From Eumeta japonica (Eukaryota > Arthropoda > Insecta > Lepidoptera > Psychidae), in the NCBI GenBank assembly GCA_005406025.1, contig BGZK01000020.1, positions 806,001 to 870,000 of the forward strand: 64,000 bases of DNA. The letters are read 5' to 3'. The notes below the pieces were generated by a model. The model was not told where the DNA came from, searched no databases, and saw only the letters and a program-made list of their open reading frames with translations. Numbering within the stretch: position 1 is the first letter of the stretch; the number at the start of each line of letters is the position of its first letter. The position numbers were made by a program, and so were the translations under genes. Positions 22,537 to 33,310 of this stretch are shown one piece after another.

Positions 22537-22624
22537 TCTTATGAAAAACATACACTGACGAACTAAAGCTTTCCAATCCAAAATGAGTTCAAAATTTGGT
22601 TGCCTGTAAGTCGGTATATATGAA

Positions 22625-23013
22625 AGTTTTACGTGACAACGACTTTCAAAATCATTTTGAATACTCAACGTATAGTGGAAGGATGAAATAATAGTAACAA
22701 TTTAAAACATTTATTTATACAAAGAATTATATTTAAACATTAATTTATACAAAACTTCGCACTGAATTTCATATTAACAAAATTCTTATTTTTACCTTTA
22801 CACATACATACTATTTATATAAATATACATACAATAACTTGCAATACATTTGCAAGCGCTACCATTCTAGTGCTGCGCGGCACTGATCATAGTTGAGTGG
22901 AGAGAGACGGGCATTCCGGACTATGTTCTCTTCGTGACTCATCGTTACGTTATCGAGCGTTACACTTTTCAAAGTGACTCCAAGTTCCATTTAAGACGTT
23001 GTACGTCAAAACT
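22625..23013 (-). mobile_element. 0.4-kb TIR element (MITE-like), copy 1
   Basis: This block is the reverse complement of 63506-63942. Its ends are inverted: ttttacgtgacaacgactt at the left and aagacgttgtacgtcaaaa at the right. Shared interior landmarks include aatttaaaacatttat, tttcatattaacaaaa, caatacatttgcaagc, gatcatagttgagtgg and gagcgttacacttttc. No open frame. The layout is that of a non-autonomous DNA transposon; the superfamily is not recognised. Confidence 0.7.
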
Positions 23014-25689
23014 TTGTTAATACAGTATCTTTTTTACTAACAGCAAAACAAATTAATATGTTTCGGATAGTAAGGTACAGTTTAGATGCACAACAAATCT
23101 TCTATTTTCAATAGGTACGTCATACCAATTTATAAGTTTTACGACATGAAGTCTACGTAAATGAGATGACTAAACTCTAAAAAAGTTTTTGGCAGCGTTT
23201 AAACACTCAATTCAATTCCATATGAAAATAACTACAGTTGCATGCATCAAGAATTTCGTCGTTCGAATGAGATATTTAACAAAAGAATATTTAATCCCAT
23301 TCTGTCTGTTTACAAAATACGCCGGGAGCAATAACGTATACCTACTTGTAAGAAGTGTCTAGAGACGAGATTAAAACAAATTATTTATATTTATTAAAAA
23401 TCGTACATATAAAAAGAGACTGTGAACGACTCGTGTATACCCATTGACAATATGTTAGCAAAAAAGTACATTAGAGGTGTTAATAATTTTATTGAAAGCC
23501 AAAGTGACGAGTTTTAGACTTTTTGTTCGTTTGTTTGCTCGCGTATCGCGCAAAAACTACTGGACGAAATAAAGACGGGGTTTCCTCAAGTGAACTTTTG
23601 GTTCAAATAAAAAATTATATATTTGTGCATTAACTTGGCACCACACTAAGTTGAGATCAGTTGAACTCTACTTAGCAGAAAATCTTTAGCATGGATTTTG
23701 TAGGAGCATACAGAAAATTCATACATCAGTTCATATTGCCAGTGCAGTACCAAATTGTTAGTAACTTAGATGGAGATCTTTTATGCATTAGTTATCTATT
23801 CCACGTGCCGCACGTTCTAAATCTTAAATATATTGAGATAGAAATATGTATGGGGCTAAAAGATATTATTGTATACTTTTTAGTCAATCTCAAAAATGTG
23901 GTATTTTATGAACTAGTTGTGCTCTAGACTTTGTCTGCGTGCAATCCCATTTATCACCTAAAGATTTTTTTCAAAACGTAACCCCACCCCTCCTTCACCG
24001 GCCTATCTCCCTCCAGCGCCGCTCCCCTCTCTAATGCCAGTTCAACCTTCCTCTTCCTCTCCCAGATCCAAAACTCCCTCTTTTGTAACTTCTCGGGCTA
24101 GATCTTTGAATGAGGATAACATTTTTTCTAAGATTAGACTTGAATGGAATAAAGTCTATATTCTGCTCCAATTCAAACTTTATTCACTGATGAAAACAGC
24201 ATTAAAATCTGTTGTGATAATTCTAAGACATGCGGAATAGATATATAGACAGACATAGAGGTACAAAAAAATTAAAGATTTTTATTTTCTCTTATACAAG
24301 ATTTCTCTTATAGTCCTTTCTACATTTTTCATACATACATTGTACAGACACACCGGGTTTTCCTTTTTTATTACATGTATGGTTTAGTTTTTAAATAATC
24401 AGAATTTGCTGCTGCGTTTAAATTTTACATACAGCAATACAAATCTTATACTTTCATTGCTTAATGATATAATAAAACTTTACAAGATTATAAATAAAAT
24501 AGAAATAAAAATAATTTGTTTTTGTTTTCTACTACTAATTAATATGATTAATAAAATCTGTACATACTCAAACTCAAGATCTTAGCATAAAAATTGTCGT
24601 TTTTGAAAATACAACGCTTAGAATTAGTAGAACTTTCTATACAAACCTAGACATATCAACGATTCCAAAAACATCTATCTATATTATTTACGATCGGATT
24701 TTCGAATAATCTTTTCACGAAAGTAGAACCGTTGGCAGCATGTAATTTATGACTAGTAGTGGATGTTAAAGTGGAAGTTACACGTACAATTACGTCACAA
24801 AATAAAAAGGGAGCGAGTGATTACTGTAATTTTCCTTACATCGTGAAGATGTTCCGTCTTCATGCAGTGATTTCTTCGGTAGGCGCTGTAATTATGCGAT
24901 TATAATGGGTACATCGTAAGAAAGACATCAAACGTAGATACCGAAACAATGTTAATGTCTACTAAACGTCGTCTAGCCGAGTATAATACACTTTTATTGC
25001 ATCGCACATTGGTAGCAAGAACTGTTACTGTCTGAAATATGCGTGGCTTTGTTGGTGTTGCAGCCCTGGTATTCCTGAACTGGTTCGCTAGTTTGGGACT
25101 TGTACAATGTTACCATATATTCCTTGATATTTAATGGTACTGTACCAGGAAAATACATTCAGCGATCCCCATAGCACGAGGATTTTTGTAATCGGCTTGT
25201 GTTAACGGTTTTTACTGTTTTTTAATCCTTCTAAGAAAAGGCTACTTGTGGAAATATTCATGAAATATATATAGTCTGTTAAACTTCCTATATATAAATA
25301 AAGTAAAGCCAAAGGTAAATAATTATTGGTTCAATTAGTATTAACTTCGTGTGTACTAAGTATAGCTATCACATTTATTTGGTGTCTCGATGAAACTTTT
25401 ATTTAATCGATGTTTTTTTCAGAATTATATCACGCCACAGCAGGACCATTGTCATAACATAAGTTTCTTTTTATGTCTGATCGAAGGGTTCCCAACTTAA
25501 AATCCTTTATGCTAGTCGAAGGATATTAATGACAATTTACGAAATTGATATCTTAATTTATTCTTTGACGCACGGAGAGAGTGGTTTAATTTGACACAAA
25601 CTTTCAAATCAATAAATCAAACCTGCTTCAGAGATAAGACCCATTGCCCACTCAGCCATCGTATCGCGGCTTTCGGTACAGTCGATGTT

Positions 25690-25990
25690 TAACGCTTTCC
25701 AAATAATTCATAGAAATACGAAACATCTCGGAATTCGTGAATTAGCCACAGTTAAAATATCATAAGCAAGTGGCAAGAAGAGGTCGGCAAGAGTTGCCCT
25801 TAAAATGTTATGCAGACCATATTGGTGGCTTATTAAAAAAAAAAAGACAGATTTTAAGTAGCCGAAAGCGACGAGCTTGCATGAAACGATGGATGGACAC
25901 ATAATTGAATCAAGAAAGATATGTAAAGATAGTAGCGTGTGGAAATTTGTGGTCTCTGCCAACTCTTCTGGGCAATAGGCGTAAGTTTAT
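25690..25990 (+). mobile_element. Degenerate non-LTR retrotransposon 3' fragment
   Basis: The plus strand in shifting frames reads pieces matching the fragment at 13163-13440: a block around RRSARVALKMLCRPYWW, then ATSLHETMDGH, then ICKDSSVWKFVVSA. The end, tgggcaataggcgtaagttt, is the same tail. Many stops and frameshifts. ORFs on the opposite strand here are shadows. Confidence 0.65.
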
Positions 25991-27073
25991 AAGAATAAAG
26001 ATAATAACAATATGACATGTAATCCGATATTTCTATGATAGGGCTTTCTATTCGACCGAACTTTCGACTATCCAACGAAAAGTCGTGAGTTCCAATAGCA
26101 AAATGTATTGAGGAATACCAAATATTTATTTATTCATTAACTATTTTAATTGCTATATAACGGTGAAGAAAAAGCATTACAAAGAAACCTAAGCTGAAAA
26201 TAAATGAAAATTATTTTTATTGTTTGTGAATTATGTAGGAAGCGAATAAGATTTCACTCAAACCTTCCATCGTGGATTCAATTAGCTGTGAAATGTGAGC
26301 ATACCTACAATTTTCTTGTGAAGCTATAAAAAATAAAACATTTGAGGTAAGGTACGATTAAAGACCCATAGAAATTAATTCATAAGGTTCTAGATTTGAA
26401 GGGAAGAAAATGTGATTCTTATTAACAATAATGAAATAATCCAATAAAAGTGAATAATAATGTGACAAAGAAAGTCAAAACAATTAACCTCAAGTGGCGT
26501 TTTCAATTTAGTTGACATGAATCACGTCTTTTTCTACGACATGTCATATTCAATAATCTGAGTGACTCACTAATTGACTAAACGACTCATATCAGCACAT
26601 CGGCAAACCGTAGAATCTAGAAGCTTGATATTTTTCTTAAGGATTCATTTCATATTGTAAGTAAAAATGATGAAGGGGATTTCGGAAGTGTGATGAATAG
26701 TGAAAATGGTTAAATAGTGGAAAAACGAAACTGCTAACGTTACAAATGGCAAAATTCATATTTAAGCTACATATTGGATATAAAAAAAAAATAGATTAAT
26801 TGTTTTATTAAATAGGACCGTGATTGGTAGTGAGATTGGACTCGAGGGCGAGACGAGATTCAGAATTGTTAGCGAAATCAAAAAAATTACTCGAAACCGA
26901 AGACTCATTTTGTTGTCAATATATTTTAAAGGATCTGTGCAACGGTTGACCTTGCAAGTCAACCGCAAAACTTTCCGCATTGTTTCGAGCAACAATGCCT
27001 TTGAACTCTGAAAGCACGAAAACATCATTGTTCTCGTTGACCACATACATGTTAATATACATAAGTCACTCAC

Positions 27074-27253
27074 TTTGCAACAAAGCTTTCAGCTTGTCGA
27101 TCGCCGGCGCGACCACGTCGGGCGTCTCGCGGAGCTCGCGGCGTGCAATCTCCAGCACCTCCGGACGGGGCTCGTCCAGCTCGATGTGGAGCAGGAAGTC
27201 GCCCACCTGCATTGCCGGCAGGCGGTCCACGTCGGTCAGCATATGCTGCGATA
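27074..27253 (-). CDS. CRAL-TRIO protein, first visible coding exon (residues 1-56)
   Basis: The exon begins after a pyrimidine-rich acceptor ending ccctcag and ends at a strong donor (CAAA/gtgagtg). The likely start ATG is at 27242-27240, 11 bases into the exon; the frame is open back to the acceptor (reads S-Q-H before the M), so translation could also begin in an upstream exon. A second Met, residue 11, has a better context (G at -3). Residues 1-56 contain the hallmark start of the CRAL-TRIO N-terminal helical domain: an acidic E-L-D-E-P-R-P stretch, then ARRELRETP, then a helix ending KLKALLQ. In this family that domain packs against the lipid-binding pocket. The exon ends after the first base of codon 57 (phase 1), matching the next exon. 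GC content is far above that of the flanking introns. Confidence 0.9.
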
Positions 27254-27925
27254 CTGAGGGCAAGGATAACAATTTTTTTATAACATCTAACATTTCTTTA
27301 TAACATCATCTAACCCATCCATGGACACTCGTAACCCTAGAAAAGTCATCGGCGCGTAGCCGGCCTCTAGAGTAGAAATAAGTTATCCGATGAAGGGGGA
27401 TCGATAGAGGGGAAGAGAGCAACCGGAACTCTTACTCACTGGACGAAATTCAACAGCGGAAACTGTCACTTCACGTCTGTATTCTGCGAGAGGATGGTAT
27501 CTAATTAGAGGAGTCGCCCCGTTTTTCTACAGCAATCGTTAGTTGTTGTATAGTGTCAGGTTTCATGGAATACGCGCCCATTTTTTTTTTTGAGGTCAGT
27601 GAGTTGGAGTTGATGGCCGTTGTGAACGATGTCACCGACGACCAGGAGCGACAACTCAAAGTGTTGTTACGGAGCGAGTGGCTTAAATTAAAATTGGTCC
27701 ATTCGTCAGTGGTCAAGATTGAAACCGGTATCTTCCGATTTTCGATTCTCAACTACTGAGTCCCTACCGATCATATAATATCTACGTTTGGGTAGAAAAA
27801 AAAAACACTGTTTTGGAAGTTTTTAGCTTTTACGTAATGCAAATGTACTTATTGTTGAGTTAGTCTGTATTTTTAATTCTCTACTTCGAAACATATTTAT
27901 AAGATTAGCATGCAATATTGTTTGA

Positions 27926-27981
27926 GTATCCCATAAAGTGGGGTGACAATAACAATATTGTCACCCCACTTTATGGGATAC
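27926..27981. repeat. Perfect 26-bp inverted repeat with 4-base loop
   Basis: The left arm 27926-27951 (gtatcccataaagtgggg then tgacaata) pairs exactly with 27956-27981. The loop is acaa. Such a stem, if transcribed, would be a strong precursor-like hairpin, but its perfect pairing is more typical of a young foldback or MITE than of a microRNA. It lies 0.7 kb upstream of the first visible coding exon. Confidence 0.85.
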
Positions 27982-28592
27982 ACAAGTATATAATACTATT
28001 TATTCTAAAATCAAATCAATGTTCTTATAAATATTTTTTTTATTTTACTGCCTACGGATTTTTAAACACGAAAACAGCAGTGTGGTCACACGATTTACTT
28101 GCAAAAGTTTCGTGTTTGTTTTGAATTTACGATTCCGTTATTTTGCTTCAACAAATCAACGACTCCGCGACGTGTATTTATAAGGCATTCCATTGCCTGC
28201 GTAAATTTAAATTCTAATTTGAATAACGCCCGCTATACGGAACTATGCCGTTTACTGTACGACACAATTTGTTGCGTCGTATAATATACGTATATGATTT
28301 TTCATACCCTAAAACGCATTTTGAGTTTTATTTCTATGTTTCACACAAATTATTAACCAATCATAATAATATAAACAATGTTTGACGATAAAAAGGGCAT
28401 TAATCGATATCCCAGCACGCCTTCTACGCATCAAGGCCGAAACAGACAGTCGGTCGAAAAACAATGTGAGTCATTTGTCGGGTCCTCGAAACAGGTTGAC
28501 TTTCAACGTCTCCAGGGTCGTCACACTTGGAATTTTTTTTTTCGGCTTCCGAAGCGATACAGAAAAAGGTAAACATTCGTTTGTTAAGAGAG

Positions 28593-28655
28593 TACACACA
28601 CACGCACACACACACACACACACGCATACACACACGCACACAAGCACACACACAT
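28593..28655. repeat. (CA)n microsatellite, imperfect
   Basis: A run of about 60 bases of CA with interruptions (cacgcac, cataca, caagca). ORFs covering it on both strands (T-H and V-C repeats) are artefacts of the repeat. Confidence 0.95.
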
Positions 28656-28984
28656 CACGTCGAGCAAATAACACTTGGGAGCTTCTCACGTGCGGCGCGC
28701 AAAGATGTAAAAAAAATCATAAAAAGTACCGGCAGGTACATGACTTCACCGAACACGGGATGAGTACTCTAGAAGTTTTTGTAGACCGACCGCCAAAGTA
28801 TTGGCTGATGGTCACGGTTGTCTTGCGAAATTAGTTTGTGTAATTGCGCTTACTCATAAGACGACTTCTTTAAAATTTATATTCCCATTCTATGAATTTG
28901 TTTAATTTGGTTACACAAATTATATTGTTAATATACACACGTAATTTTAACTTTACTTTATAGTAGTTTTTTTTGATAGATTTA

Positions 28985-29260
28985 TAACAAAAACAATAGC
29001 TTATTTTGTGATATAAAATAATTAAGCAAAAATGTTATTATGACTTTTGCTAAGTTAAAGATTAATTAGAATAAAAACAGTAGTCTGTTTTGTTTTATGT
29101 GATTAAGCTTACAACTTCAAATGACTTTTGCTAAGTTAAAGATCACTTGCAATAAAAACAATTGCCTATTTTGTTTTATGTGATTAGGCTAAATCTCCAT
29201 AATGACTTTTGCTAAGTTAAAAAGCCATGGAAATAGATGCGACTACTTTTGCTAATCCAC
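28985..29260 (+). repeat. 81-bp tandem repeat, about 3.4 units
   Basis: Full units begin at 29041, 29122 and 29203 with tgacttttgctaagttaaa, each followed by a aataaaaaca block and ttttgttttatgtgattaag/g. A diverged partial unit precedes (28985-29040) and a last partial unit decays after 29240. Exactly 81 bases between the first three starts. AT-rich and non-coding. Confidence 0.8.
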
Positions 29261-30834
29261 AATCTCTATAAATACCTAAAATAATAAAAAAATAGTATTC
29301 AAGTATTTTTTATAATAACGCCTTTTATCATATGATTTTTTATGATATGATATTTCTTAAGAGTATATTTATGAACACGAAAATAAAATATTGTCCATCC
29401 ACTTTATAAAATACAATGTCATTGAGCCGTTATAGCATTTTCCAACAATCGGCATATAGACGAAACACTCAGAGAATAATTTAGGTCCTTGACTGTCCTT
29501 CACATACAAATTTATTCTGATTTCTGTGGCCACAGTTGATTTTCTTCAAAATTATTTGGCAAATAATATTTAAATATCGATACAAACGCAGGAATCTATG
29601 GCATAATCAGTGTGGTGCACGTTTTTCAGAATGAAATTGGAGTATAATTTCAAAGGGCGACATGAAAAATGATTAATTGCCACAGACCGGCTTATTAAAG
29701 AGAAACTTAGGTACAATTACATCTCAAAGACATTCTATGAAATTCAATTTTCCTAGAATTTTTATACATTGATTATAAAAAAAAATAATATCCAGAAGTG
29801 TAATTCAAAACATACATTCCAATACATAGAATGCGGGAACACCTTAAATTGTCTTTATTAAGGAAATTTGATATATTTTAAACAAACAAAGCAAAATTAT
29901 AACAATAATGAAATAGTTGTATTTAAATTGAATTTAGTCATAGAATGATGTGTGCATCTAACGATTTTTAAAAATATGTCACATTGAAGAGAAAAAATGA
30001 GATTTTTGTATAAAAACTTTAGTACTTTAAAATATACTTATAAAAGTTTAACGTTGTACGTATACCTATATAGATTTTGGTGCTTCTAACCGTTTATGTG
30101 TAACCTCTACAATATTGTAAAACAACTAAGTACTCCTATTTTATACTACCCTAAATCTTAAGACCTAAATTTGACTTCGAAAACCACAAGGCCTCTTGTT
30201 TTGTGCCGCGTGTAATTTTGTTTGACATAGTATAAAAAATGTAATATAGAAATAACTCCGCTTAAGCTGTATTCCGTTACAGAACGATGTTGTTTATATT
30301 TAGTAGTCTCTATGGGCGTGTCCTATCAAACAGGAAAAAACCGTATTAAAACATGCTTAATTTATGTATGAAGATAGTACGGTGATACCAGAGCATCATC
30401 GCCAAATTATACAGGTAGTTATCTTATGTGAATTGCCATATAATTTAATGTTTAGGTTAATTTTCCATCATTTATGTAAAAATATTGTATGTAAGTTTAT
30501 ACTTTCCATACGTAAAATTGAGGGATAATATTTTTTTTTACACATTATTGTTGGGGATGCCTTAAATACATTACATATTTAAAAATGCATTAAATACAGA
30601 TTTTTATGTGACTCCCTCTCCCAGGTGTATATATTTTGTCGTTTATTTGTTACCAGAGCCGTTAATTTTGTATCATTTCCCCTTTACATGTCATGTATTT
30701 CGTAAATCAAAAAAAAAATGATAGCAACGCCTTACAGAAAAATTCAAAGAAAGTTATTTAGATCGCAATCTGTTTTGGAGGTTTTTTAAATATTTTAAAC
30801 AATTTTCAAATTTGAATAGCAAAACGACGCGTTT

Positions 30835-31005
30835 AATCCACCGAACATCCATTGCTGGACACCGGCCTCTCATGTAAGATATCCACGACGTACGGTCCCG
30901 GGTCACCTTTGACCGGCAGTGGCCCACAATACCGAACAGGTGGTCGATCCATTCAGTGGGTGGCCGCCCTACGCCGCGGCGTCCATTTTGTGGTGTTGGA
31001 TGAGG
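30835..31005 (-). mobile_element. Non-LTR retrotransposon reverse-transcriptase tail fragment
   Basis: On the minus strand the block reads RRGVGRPPTEWIDHL, then VTRDRTSW, then in another frame EAGVQQW. This matches the C-terminal tail of lepidopteran jockey/CR1-type reverse transcriptases, in which G-R-P-x-x-R-W-x-D-D-L, A-R-D-R-x-x-W and E-A-Y-V-Q-Q-W occur in this order. One frameshift lies before the last motif. GC-rich in AT-rich flanks, supporting insertion. Confidence 0.7.
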
Positions 31006-31743
31006 TAGTCTAACTCATACCATGACCCGTATTTCGATTACATTGCTGTGTATGTAACTCGCGTATTATCAAACGATTATAAATGCGATCGTTGTATTAA
31101 TCCCGAATCGGAAATTGCTACTGGCAGATGTGACCTTTCTTCGATGCAAAAATTTCACGGGGCCCGTCCTATAACTTTTTTCCTTAGGATCTATCTTTCG
31201 CTGAACATGGATAAAAGTAAAGTTTTACAACGATGACCATTATTATAACAATATTTATAATCTACAGTTTCTTTCTAGATCACTAAACCGTCGTTATGAT
31301 ACGAAATGTAATTTAAATGGTCCCATATAGACGGGGCGCATCCGAGCGCGACCGTAATCGAGGAAAAAAACCGCCTGCATCGTGAAACGCGACTAGAGTA
31401 CGTTGTCTATGAAAATCGATTTCCTTTGTTGTTCAAATTATAAACATGTCCGACGTTAATATTATGCGTGATTAAAAATAGATTTTGTTGTACAGCCGTT
31501 TTAATTTCAGGCGCATTTATACCCTCAAATCATAAATAATAAATTGACGTAGTTTATGTCTTTTGTGCCATCAGCTCGTAGTCTAATATACGTTTAATGT
31601 GTTCTAATATATTTCAAACAGTTAATAAAATAAATTGGACATATGAAAAAAAATATTGATAGGACGCAAGAAGTGTGACAATTAAATGAGAAATAATTTT
31701 AAGGAAATTTGATATCGGTCTTTATATATTGAAGATATTGTCA

Positions 31744-31902
31744 TGAAATACAGAAATACGAAGGCGAAACCAGCACAGATCGTGGATGCGGAAAGCATCA
31801 TCAATGCTTACTACCTAGCTATGAAATCTGGAAAGTACTCAAGTCCAAAGTCACGCAGCGCCGCTAACAATGCGAAACGATTAAATTTATTGATTCGATA
31901 GA
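31744..31902 (+). CDS. Small ORF with protein-like composition, unidentified
   Basis: A 52-codon ATG-to-TAG frame on the plus strand; the frame is open a further 12 codons upstream. It reads MKYRNTKAKPAQIVDAES, then IINAYYLAMKSGKYSSPKSR, then SAANNAKRLNLLIR. It is balanced in composition and GC-richer than its flanks, unlike most short frames here. The segment with I-I-x-A-Y-Y and a later N-A-K-R-L faintly recalls helical parts of large ATPases, but this is not an identification. No splice sites stand out. It may be an exon scrap, a retrocopy piece or a chance frame. Confidence 0.3.
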
Positions 31903-33264
31903 TATACGTTGTATTGCTGAACTGTGCTAATTTTTGGTGTTTCATTCATTTTTATTTATAGAATTGTTCTGTTATCATAGTGAATAATAGTCTAATAAAA
32001 ACGATTGAAAATTTAAAATCCAAATATTTAGGTTTGATCAAGCGACTATTCAATTTAGTCTATAAATTTTACAATAAATATAGTAAAAATAATTATTTTC
32101 TTATAGTACTTACGTTTACCCATTAGGAATTATTATCGATGGTTGACTCGCGGTTTTATTTCAAAATTGACAATATCACAATTTATGGTAAATATCAGCG
32201 CACACACAAAGAAGTACTATCACTTGCAAGTACGAGATGCGACTGGCACTCTGCGCGAGCGCACGCTCAGCCTTATATCATGTAGGTGCGTTGGCTGATT
32301 TTTATGATATAGTACGTGGTTGTAAGTCATATTTAGAAGAAGTAACAAAGCACCAAAATGTGGCACTTAAATTAACTATTATGTAAATAATATTAAAATT
32401 TATGATTGATATACACAGTATTAAATACAAAATTACAAATTTGATAATATAAGTATAATGATATGAATGTAAAATGTTATGAACATATAATTATTGTAGA
32501 ATTGCTTTCCTCAAAAAATAAATTAATCACAGGGTAAAGTTTCATATAACATATACGATTGGGTATTACTCTAAAATTTTTAGTCCCACGGAAAAATATA
32601 ACTGTTGAAATTATTTTCCTTAGAGAAGTTGAAATACAAGTACCTGCGATAAATATATTTTGCTACTTTGTATCAAAATACGTGTTGTTTCTATTTTTTT
32701 ATCCTAATTATGGATCTGTCTGTTCGTAGAACGTCTATGGCTCCATAAGGCACGCTATAACATGAAAGGAATTTATGAGTTTCGAGTGGTTTATTGCATT
32801 ACGAAACGTCTAAATGTTTTTCTATGCATGTGTCATTATCGAAATAAAATAATAATTATTAATACTAATACAATTTTTAATGAAATTCAATAATTTATAA
32901 TGAAGCATACAATCTCATCGCAGTTTATCCAAGTTTATCCTATGGACGTACTTTCGTTTATTATTTATTATGGAAAGTTCATTATCAAATTTATGAAAAA
33001 GAGCTGCTTCTCATAAATTAACAATACATTCAGTGAAGACGAATTGTATCATTTGTACTTATAGAAGATATTCTCGGGTAAAATATTGAAAATTCGCTTT
33101 CGTTCATGGCTTCGCTCGCATGATCATAAAACAAATTTCTTCATCTTTTTTGCTAACATCTGTATTTACTGTCCAAGAGAGTCCAATAATGATATCGAGA
33201 TTAGATCGAATGAAATATATCTTTATATTGCAGGTAATAGAATTACATATGAAATATTTTTACC

Positions 33265-33310
33265 GAGCTTGATTCACCTTGATGAGAATGGGCAAGAAAT
33301 TCTAGAGTTG
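33265..33310 (+). repeat. Short repeat motif (attcaccttgatgagaatgg)
   Basis: The same motif, with cagattcaccttgagaagaa then tgggcaagaaa, recurs at about 48382-48415. I recognise gaatgggcaagaaac as common in lepidopteran retroelement tails. It explains the end of the ORF at 33086-33322, which I do not regard as a gene. Confidence 0.45.

Larger units (their letters stand above)
6232..27073 (-). other. Giant first visible intron (20.8 kb)
   Basis: The donor gtgagtg at 27073 and acceptor cgcag at 6232 bound the intron that splits a single Asn codon. It contains most of the transposon fragments annotated separately. The stretches 6240-7360, 18300-20270, 23020-25680 and 26000-27070 hold no feature I can support beyond AT-rich sequence and isolated short ORFs that match no family. 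Confidence 0.85.
208..27253 (-). other. CRAL-TRIO lipid-transfer protein gene, visible part (4 exons, 3' end off window)
   Basis: Gene span on the minus strand from the acceptor at 27253/27254 to the donor at 208/207. Visible introns are 27073-6232 (20.8 kb), 6136-3392 (2.7 kb) and 3237-402 (2.8 kb). All have GT donors and AG acceptors, and codon phases match at each junction (phase 1, phase 0, phase 1). The joined reading frame is 204 codons without a stop. Family members are usually about 280-350 residues, so roughly a third of the protein lies left of position 1. Exons are GC-rich in an AT-rich background, which makes them stand out. The family binds a hydrophobic ligand (tocopherol, retinoid or phosphoinositide, depending on the member) and moves it between membranes. 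The ligand here cannot be told from sequence. The upstream non-coding exon(s) and promoter are not established. Confidence 0.9.

Noticed and set aside
26762..27073. 103-codon minus-strand ORF ending at the donor of the first visible coding exon
   Set aside because: It lies wholly in the intron just past the donor gtgagtg, is AT-driven, and matches no family.
26980..27303. 107-codon plus-strand ORF, Ser/Arg-rich
   Set aside because: Antisense shadow of the first visible coding exon (27074-27253); GC-rich exons commonly open the opposite strand.
27330..27350. piggyBac terminal repeat (aaccctagaaaag)
   Set aside because: No TTAA target site precedes it and no inverted partner was found nearby.
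28382..28834. 150-codon ORF with a long Thr-His run
   Set aside because: Produced by the (CA)n microsatellite; frames on both strands are open through it and the flanks match nothing.
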